Part shown: piece by piece, positions 58,833 through 64,000 of the stretch
Layout: the number at the start of each line of letters is the position of its first letter
Numbering within the stretch: the first letter of the stretch is position 1
Source: JAMXLO01 sp035492535
GTDB taxonomy: Bacteria > Pseudomonadota > Alphaproteobacteria > Acetobacterales > Acetobacteraceae
NCBI GenBank assembly: GCA_035492535.1
Contig: DATJJM010000053.1
Coordinates: 1 to 64,000, forward strand
Direction of reading: 5' to 3'
DNA length: 64,000 nucleotides
Made by a program: the position numbers and the translations under genes
Notes under the pieces: model-generated
What the model was told of the DNA's origin: nothing
The model's database searches: none
Seen by the model: the letters and a program-made list of their open reading frames with translations, nothing else

Positions 58833-60254
58833 ATGATCGATTTTCCGCTCCCATACCTTCGTCGCCGTTCACTGCTCGGCGGTGTCGCCGGAACCGCTGC
58901 GCTGTTTGGTTCCCCAGACATGGTGCGTGCTCAGGCTGCCCCGCCCCCACGCGGGCAGGCTGCTGGAGCACCGGGTGGCGGACAGACCGCCGTCATCGAC
59001 GTCAATCGCGCGCGCACCGATCCGATTCCGATTGCGTTGCCGGCATTGTCGGGCAGCGATGGTACCTCGGCGCAGCTCGGACAGGACATCATGGGTGTCG
59101 TGACAAGTGACCTTGCCAATTGCGGGCTGTTCCGTCCGGTCAATCCCTCAGCGTTCATCCAAGCCTCGGCTGCGGCTCCCGGGGACGTTCCGAATTTCGC
59201 GAATTGGCGGGCGATCGGCACACAAGCGCTGGTGACCGGACGCGCTGAATCGCAGGGCGGTGGGCAGATCCGGGTGGAGTTCCGACTGTGGGACGTGCTG
59301 CCAGGGACGCAGCTACAGGGTACCGCCTACACAACCACTCCGGCCAACTGGCGCCGCATCGCACACATCATCGCCGACGTGATCTATGAGCGGCTGCTCG
59401 GCGAGAAGGGCTATTTCGACACCCGCATCTGTTACATCGCCGCGACCGGGCCGCGTGACCGTCGTACCAAGCGGCTGGCGATCATGGATCAGGATAGCGC
59501 CAACAATCGCTTCCTGACCGATGGCTCATGGCTGGTGCTGACACCGCGCTTCCATCCCGCGCGCGACGAGATCGCGTTCATGAGCTATGCCAACAACCGG
59601 CCGCGCGTTTATATCTTCAATCTTGGCAACGGTCAGCAGCGCGTGCTTGGCGACTTCCCGGGCATGACCTTTGCGCCGCGGTTCTCGCCGGACGGCAACA
59701 GCGTGGTCATGTCGGTGATCAATGGCGGTGGATCCGACATCGTGGTCGTTGAGCTTGGCAGCCATGCGTCGCGGCGGCTGACCAATTCCGGCGCGATCGA
59801 CGTCAGCCCCTGCTACAGCCCGGACGGGTCGCAGATCGTGTTCAATTCGGACCGCGGGGGTGACCAGCAGCTCTACATCATGGGCGCGGGCGGCGGTGGC
59901 GCGAAGCGCATCAGCTTCGGCTCCGGCCGCTATGCGACGCCAGTATGGTCGCCGCGTGGCGATCTGATCGCGTTCACGCGATTTGGCGGCGAGGTCGGCA
60001 ACTTCGCTATCGGTGTCATGCATCCTGACGGTTCCGGAGAGCGGATCCTGTCCGAAAGCTTTTCGGTAGAGGGGCCGACTTTCGCGCCGAACGGGCGGGT
60101 GCTGATGTTCTGGCGGCAGACGGCGGCTCGGGACAGCCGCGGCGCCGGCTTCTCGTCACGCCTGGTGTCGATCGATATTACCGGCTTCAACGAGCGGTCG
60201 GTGGAAACCCCCACGGACGCTTCCGATCCGGCATGGTCGCCCCTGGCAGCCTGA
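58833..60254 (+). CDS. tolB: Tol-Pal system beta-propeller protein TolB
   Basis: 473 aa from the ATG at 58833 (GAGGAAAGG upstream). The leader contains RRRSLLGGVAGTAALFG, which resembles a Tat signal; most TolB proteins are Sec-exported. The N-terminal alpha/beta domain is followed by a six-bladed propeller with repeats such as FSPDGNSVVMS, YSPDGSQIVFNSDRGG and WSPRGDLIAFT. It binds Pal and TolA in the periplasm. Confidence 0.94.
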   Translation: MIDFPLPYLRRRSLLGGVAGTAALFGSPDMVRAQAAPPPRGQAAGAPGGGQTAVIDVNRARTDPIPIALPALSGSDGTSAQLGQDIMGVVTSDLANCGLFRPVNPSAFIQASAAAPGDVPNFANWRAIGTQALVTGRAESQGGGQIRVEFRLWDVLPGTQLQGTAYTTTPANWRRIAHIIADVIYERLLGEKGYFDTRICYIAATGPRDRRTKRLAIMDQDSANNRFLTDGSWLVLTPRFHPARDEIAFMSYANNRPRVYIFNLGNGQQRVLGDFPGMTFAPRFSPDGNSVVMSVINGGGSDIVVVELGSHASRRLTNSGAIDVSPCYSPDGSQIVFNSDRGGDQQLYIMGAGGGGAKRISFGSGRYATPVWSPRGDLIAFTRFGGEVGNFAIGVMHPDGSGERILSESFSVEGPTFAPNGRVLMFWRQTAARDSRGAGFSSRLVSIDITGFNERSVETPTDASDPAWSPLAA

Positions 60255-60306
60255 GCGGCGCACGCACCGGTATGATTGATATGTAAAAACACCGGTTCTC
60301 GCGAAC

Positions 60307-60334
60307 TTGACCGGGTTCAATGCAACCAGCTAAT
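60307..60334 (+). promoter_or_regulatory. candidate promoter ahead of pal
   Basis: TTGACC at 60307-60312 and GCTAAT at 60329-60334 are separated by 16 bases, in the 166-base gap between tolB and pal. It could give pal extra transcription beyond the operon, as needed for an abundant lipoprotein. Motif match by eye only. Confidence 0.35.
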
Positions 60335-60420
60335 CGCATTCTGGGGCGGAACGGATTACCGTTGCGCCCTCGACTTCAGTTCTGCGTACCACGACACCCC
60401 CAATCAGGGACGGACCCACA

Positions 60421-60888
60421 ATGAACTTCAAGATTCTCGGCACAGCAGCCGTCGTCGCCCTGCTGGCGGCGTGCTCGAACCAGAACACGACCGCCTCGAC
60501 CGGGGCGGGTGCCTCGACCGCTGGCCCTGTCCCGGGCAGCGAGGAGGACCTCGTCGCCAATGTCGGCGATCGCGTCTTCTTCGCTTTCGACAGGTCAAAC
60601 CTCGCGCCGGACGCGCAGGCGACGCTCGACAAGCAGTCGGGCTGGCTGGGCAAGTACCAGCAGGTCAACGTTCAGGTGGCCGGAAACTGCGATGATCGCG
60701 GGACCGAGGAATACAACCTGGCGCTTGGCCAGCGCCGCGCCAATGCCAGTCGCGATTACCTGGTGGCCAAGGGCGTCGCCGCTTCACGTATTACCACGAT
60801 CAGCTACGGCAAGGATCGGCCGACAGCGATGGGCGACAACGAGCAGGCGTGGGCGCAGAATCGTAACACGATCACATCTGTTCGCTGA
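60421..60888 (+). CDS. pal: peptidoglycan-associated lipoprotein Pal
   Basis: 155 aa, preceded by AGGGACGG. The lipobox is LLAAC (C18) after a short leader. After a Ser/Thr/Gly linker the OmpA-like peptidoglycan-binding domain (about 50-155) contains VFFAFDRSNLAPDAQATL and LALGQRRANASRDYLVAKGV. It anchors the outer membrane to peptidoglycan and receives energy through TolA/TolB. It is followed by a strong terminator-like hairpin. Confidence 0.96.
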   Translation: MNFKILGTAAVVALLAACSNQNTTASTGAGASTAGPVPGSEEDLVANVGDRVFFAFDRSNLAPDAQATLDKQSGWLGKYQQVNVQVAGNCDDRGTEEYNLALGQRRANASRDYLVAKGVAASRITTISYGKDRPTAMGDNEQAWAQNRNTITSVR

Positions 60889-60918
60889 GCTTCGGCTGGG
60901 CTGAGTTGATGCGATCCG

Positions 60919-60950
60919 AACCGGCGGCCCGACGGCCGCCGGTTTCGTTT
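60919..60950 (+). terminator. intrinsic terminator after pal
   Basis: AACCGGCGGC (60919-60928) pairs perfectly with GCCGCCGGTT (60935-60944) around CCGACG, and a T-rich stretch (TTCGTTT) follows. The stem is 10 bp and lies 31 bases after the pal stop. It would end the tol-pal transcript before cpoB. Confidence 0.75.
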
Positions 60951-61013
60951 GCGCGCTCGCTGCCATATCACCGCCCGCGTTTGGCGTAAGAACGCCGAGT
61001 CCGGAGGCATCGC

Positions 61014-61925
61014 ATGAATATTCCGTCGGGAATTCGACCGATCCTGGCTGCTGTCGCGCTAATGTTCGCGGCGATGCCTGCATGGGCGCAGGTGGAAAGC
61101 CGCGAAGGAATCGCGTTGCAAAACCAGATCCTGGACCTGCAGCGCCAGGTGCAGGGAATGCAGGCGCAAGCCGGGCGCGGCAGCCCAACCAATCTAGGTG
61201 GCGGCTACTCGGGGCCACCGCCTTCGACCAGCAGCGGCGACCTCGTGGCGCAGCTGCTGTCACGCGTCGGCGCGCTGGAGGACCAGGTACGGCAGCTCCG
61301 CGGCCGCGTCGATGAGTTGCAGAACCAGGCGGACCGGCAGTCCGCGGATTTGGCGAAGAAGATCGACGACCTGGCATTCCAGATGCAGAACCCTGGCGCC
61401 GCCGCGCCACCGCGCACTGGGCCAGTGCCGCGGCCGGCGCAATCGCAAACCATATCGCCGCAGCCCGGGGCGCTGAGCCTGGCGGCGCCGCAGCCGATGC
61501 AGCCGCAGGCACCACAGCCGCCGCCCGCGCCAATAAAGCGGACGCCCGAGCTGTCGATGCAGGAAGGGAACGCGGCGCTGGCACGACGGGACTACACCGC
61601 GGCGGAGCAAGCGGCGCGTGAGGTGCTGATCAATTATCGGACGTCGCCGCGGGCGTATGACGCGCAGTTCCTGCTGGCACAGGCACTGACGGGACAGCGC
61701 CAGTTTTCGCAGGCAGCAATCGCCTATGATGATACCTACAATCGGTCCCGGCGGGGCGGGCATGCGGAAGACGCGTTATTGGGGCTCGCCAACTCGCTGG
61801 CAGCAATCAATGAGAAGAAGGCGGCATGCGACACGTTGGGCAAGCTGCGGGCGGAGTTTCCAACCCTCCGACCCGACCTGCGCGACGGCGTCGCGTCCGC
61901 TGCGCAACGAAGCGGATGCAGATGA
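61014..61925 (+). CDS. cpoB: Tol-Pal system protein CpoB (YbgF)
   Basis: 303 aa. The signal peptide ends near AMPAWAQ. Two coiled-coil stretches (about 24-50 and 85-125; LQRQVQGMQAQ and VRQLRGRVDELQNQADRQ) are followed by a Pro/Gln-rich linker and a C-terminal TPR domain (about 180-303; ALARRDYTAAEQAAREVL). It coordinates peptidoglycan synthesis with Tol constriction. It sits after the pal terminator, so it may have its own promoter in the 63 bases between. Confidence 0.92.
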   Translation: MNIPSGIRPILAAVALMFAAMPAWAQVESREGIALQNQILDLQRQVQGMQAQAGRGSPTNLGGGYSGPPPSTSSGDLVAQLLSRVGALEDQVRQLRGRVDELQNQADRQSADLAKKIDDLAFQMQNPGAAAPPRTGPVPRPAQSQTISPQPGALSLAAPQPMQPQAPQPPPAPIKRTPELSMQEGNAALARRDYTAAEQAAREVLINYRTSPRAYDAQFLLAQALTGQRQFSQAAIAYDDTYNRSRRGGHAEDALLGLANSLAAINEKKAACDTLGKLRAEFPTLRPDLRDGVASAAQRSGCR

Positions 61926-62041
61926 CGGACGGAGCTGTTCCACGTCACCCGTCCCTGGCGGGAGTTGGCTAGGGGAGGGGCCGGATTGGCTGTAAGGGAG
62001 GGAAATCAATCCCAGACCTTTATTCCCAGTTCGCTGCCGCG

Positions 62042-63256
62042 ATGGCCAGGCTGGGCCCGTTTGAACCGAGGCCTCGGCTGGCGGCAGGCGTTTCCGGCGG
62101 CCCGGATAGCATGGCGCTGGCGCTGATGGCCGGCGCGTGGGCGCGGGAGCGCGATGGCACGCTGCTTGCCCTCATCGTCGATCATGGATTGCGTCCGGAG
62201 GCCTCCGCCGAGGCGGCGGATGCGGCGGCGCGTCTCAGAGCGCGCAATATTGCAGCGCGCGTGCTGCACCTGGACGATCTTGCGCGGGGCGCGGCGCTGG
62301 CGCAGCGCGCGCGGGACGCTCGGTTCAGGGCCCTGGCAAAGGCTTGCGCGAGCGAGGGTATCCTGCACTTGCTGCTAGGGCATCACGCCGCCGATCAGGC
62401 AGAAACTGTTCTGATCAGGGAACTGAGCGGCAGCGGGCCGACGGGATTGGCCGCCATGGCGCCGCTGGTCGAACAGAGAAACGTGCAAATTCTGCGGCCG
62501 CTGCTGGAGGTGCCCCCCATCGGCCTGCGGAGATTCCTCGAGGCTGAGGGGATCAGCTGGAGCGAAGATCCGTCCAACCGCGATCAGACAGCGCTGCGGC
62601 CGCGTTTGCGACTGCAACGGCGTGACCGTGACGGAACTGGACCGGCAACGACGTCATTGGTTGCGGCTGCCGCGGCGGCGGGCCGGCAGCGCACCCAGAA
62701 CGACGAGGCGGTTGCAGCAGAGCTGGCGGAGCATGCTTCGCTGATGCCCGCAGGTTATGTGGTGTTGGATGGTCAGGTGTCGGCCGGCGCGCTCGCGGCA
62801 CTGATCCAGATGATCTCGGGTGCTGTCTATCCGCCGGCGACACGATCTGTCGCACGCCTCGCCGTTATGATGAAGCCGGCAACCTTGGCGGGGGTTCGGC
62901 TGATGCGCGCGGGTCGGCTGGGGGGTGATTGGTTGTTGGTGCGCGAGACGCCAGCTGTAGCCATCCCGGCGGTGGCCGGAGCTTTGTGGGACGGGCGGTT
63001 TCGCCTGGTCGCGCACGCCGGCCTCCCCCCTGGGAGCATGCTTGGGGCACTGGGTGACGATGCGGCACAGCTTCGGCGCCTTTCGCGCCTGCCGGCAGCG
63101 GTGCTACGGACATTGCCGGCTTTGAGGCACAGCGGACAGCTTTGCGCCGTTCCGCATCTCCACTACCCTGACCGGAAGGCATGCGAAGGTATCGAGTTGT
63201 TATTTTCACCGTCCCGCCCTGCCGTAGCGGTGCCGTATCGCTTTGGGGATGCATGA
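62042..63256 (+). CDS. tilS: tRNA(Ile)-lysidine synthase
   Basis: 404 aa from the ATG at 62042. The N-type PP-loop is GVSGGPDSMALA (18-23), with LIVDHGLRPEAS and LLGHHAADQAETVL as further catalytic landmarks. It converts C34 of tRNA-Ile(CAU) to lysidine, an essential decoding step. The ATG has no ribosome binding site; the strong GGGAGG at 61996-62001 is instead spaced for an ATC at 62009, whose frame adds IPDLYSQFAAA, resembling the usual TilS N-terminus. The true start may be upstream and non-standard. Confidence 0.92.
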   Translation: MARLGPFEPRPRLAAGVSGGPDSMALALMAGAWARERDGTLLALIVDHGLRPEASAEAADAAARLRARNIAARVLHLDDLARGAALAQRARDARFRALAKACASEGILHLLLGHHAADQAETVLIRELSGSGPTGLAAMAPLVEQRNVQILRPLLEVPPIGLRRFLEAEGISWSEDPSNRDQTALRPRLRLQRRDRDGTGPATTSLVAAAAAAGRQRTQNDEAVAAELAEHASLMPAGYVVLDGQVSAGALAALIQMISGAVYPPATRSVARLAVMMKPATLAGVRLMRAGRLGGDWLLVRETPAVAIPAVAGALWDGRFRLVAHAGLPPGSMLGALGDDAAQLRRLSRLPAAVLRTLPALRHSGQLCAVPHLHYPDRKACEGIELLFSPSRPAVAVPYRFGDA

Positions 63257-63382
63257 AGGGCAGAGACGCCCTATGTTGTCAGAACGTCATGCTGGCCATT
63301 CACTGTTCATTGGTGTCTGGCTGGCATGCAATGATGGCGGGACCCGTCTTGGACCGCCCCGGGTGGACATGAGCAGAGAGAC

Positions 63383-64000
63383 ATGAGCAATTTCGGCCGC
63401 AATCTGGCTTTGTGGGTCATCATCGCACTGCTACTGGTGGTGCTGTTCAACCTGTTCCAGCCTGGCGCCAGCCACACAGCGGCAACTCAGGTCGCCTATT
63501 CCGACTTCATCAATGAGGTGAACGGTGGGCGGGTGCGCGATGTGGTGATCCAAGGCCGCACGGTTTCTGGCCAGCTCACCGACGGGCGCACGTTCCAAAC
63601 TTATACACCGGAAGACTCCACCCTGGTGCAGCGCCTGACAGACAAGGGCGTGCGGGTGATTGCGAAGCCCGAGGATTCCGATGTCAACCCGCTGCTGCAC
63701 TACCTGCTGTCGTGGTTCCCGATGCTGCTGCTCATCGGCGTCTGGGTGTTCTTCATGCGTCAGATGCAGGCTGGCGGCGGGCGCGCGATGGGTTTCGGCA
63801 AGTCGCGGGCACGCATGCTCACCGAGAAGCAGGGGCGCGTGACGTTTGACGATGTGGCGGGCATCGATGAGGCGAAAGGCGAACTGCAGGAGATCGTCGA
63901 GTTCCTGAAGGACCCGCAGAAATTCCAACGCCTGGGCGGCAAGATCCCCAAGGGTGTGCTGCTGGTCGGTCCTCCCGGCACCGGCAAGACCCTGCTGGCG
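63383..64000 (+). CDS. ftsH: ATP-dependent zinc metalloprotease FtsH (N-terminal part)
   Basis: 206 codons from the ATG at 63383 to the window edge. Membrane helices at about 9-24 and 106-124 flank the small periplasmic domain (VAYSDFINEVNGG and YTPEDSTLVQRL). The AAA+ domain begins VTFDDVAGIDEAKGELQEIV, and Walker A is VGPPGTGKT at 195-203. The protease half with HEXXH lies outside the window. FtsH degrades misassembled membrane proteins and regulators. tilS-ftsH adjacency is common in proteobacteria. Confidence 0.95.
   Translation, partial: MSNFGRNLALWVIIALLLVVLFNLFQPGASHTAATQVAYSDFINEVNGGRVRDVVIQGRTVSGQLTDGRTFQTYTPEDSTLVQRLTDKGVRVIAKPEDSDVNPLLHYLLSWFPMLLLIGVWVFFMRQMQAGGGRAMGFGKSRARMLTEKQGRVTFDDVAGIDEAKGELQEIVEFLKDPQKFQRLGGKIPKGVLLVGPPGTGKTLLA

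Overview
The window is GC-rich, tightly packed bacterial DNA, with many ATGA/GTGA stop-start overlaps and frequent GTG or TTG starts. Gene content points to an alphaproteobacterium of the Rhodospirillales, probably Acetobacteraceae-like. The pointers are the run ruvA-ruvB-ybgC-tolQ-tolR-tolA-tolB-pal-cpoB-tilS-ftsH, an alphaproteobacterial-type general amino-acid (Aap) transporter, a FAD-oxidoreductase/SelD fusion, and intergenic palindromes of the kind scattered through alphaproteobacterial genomes. The assignment is inference from content, not a database match. I see no tRNA, rRNA, CRISPR array, transposase or prophage gene.

Layout, left to right. 1-3.9 kb: the start of a leftward membrane-protein gene, then dnaE (DNA polymerase III alpha) and a small convergent membrane protein. 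4.2-10.5 kb: small metabolic operons (carboxylesterase, unknown 99-aa protein, isochorismatase-like hydrolase; then NAD-dependent epimerase, cupredoxin, ketopantoate-reductase-like enzyme, aldo/keto reductase) with a leftward cupin between them. 10.6-21.9 kb: a hybrid histidine kinase 4 nt ahead of a four-gene peptide-type ABC transporter operon. Its probable binding protein is on the opposite strand, overlapping a two-gene ThDP decarboxylase; a metallo-hydrolase, a luciferase-like oxidoreductase and a HAD phosphatase follow. 21.9-27.1 kb: pyrE, two tartrate-dehydrogenase-like genes, a rhodanese, a leaderless solute-binding protein and an acyl-CoA-dehydrogenase-like flavoprotein. 27.4-33.4 kb: the SelD fusion, a binding protein with one lone permease, a glutathione S-transferase and a nucleoside-phosphorylase-like protein.

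33.5-40.0 kb is the most interesting part. Eight rightward genes with almost no spacing encode a DoxX-like membrane protein, a periplasmic binding-like protein, a b-type cytochrome, a small YedY-like molybdenum oxidoreductase carrying a lipobox, a DUF2064-type GT-A protein, a multi-pass GT87-like glycosyltransferase, a radical SAM/SPASM enzyme and a family 2 glycosyltransferase. Together they look like a membrane pathway that builds and redox-modifies a lipid-linked sugar or similar envelope product. I do not recognise the whole set as a described system. 40.5-46 kb is a possible catabolic cluster: Rieske oxygenase, tandem Lin0512-type proteins, alpha/beta hydrolase, an Asp/Glu-racemase-fold protein lacking the expected cysteines, a Mug-like glycosylase and a luciferase-like oxidoreductase.

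46-54.2 kb holds a methyltransferase, small exported or redox proteins, and aapJ-aapQ-aapM without the ATPase gene, followed by a further orphan binding protein. 54.4-64 kb is conserved housekeeping: Holliday-junction helicase, the whole Tol-Pal envelope machine (with a proline-rich TolA and a TolB with a Tat-like leader), tRNA-Ile lysidine synthetase, and the first 206 codons of ftsH, cut by the window edge.
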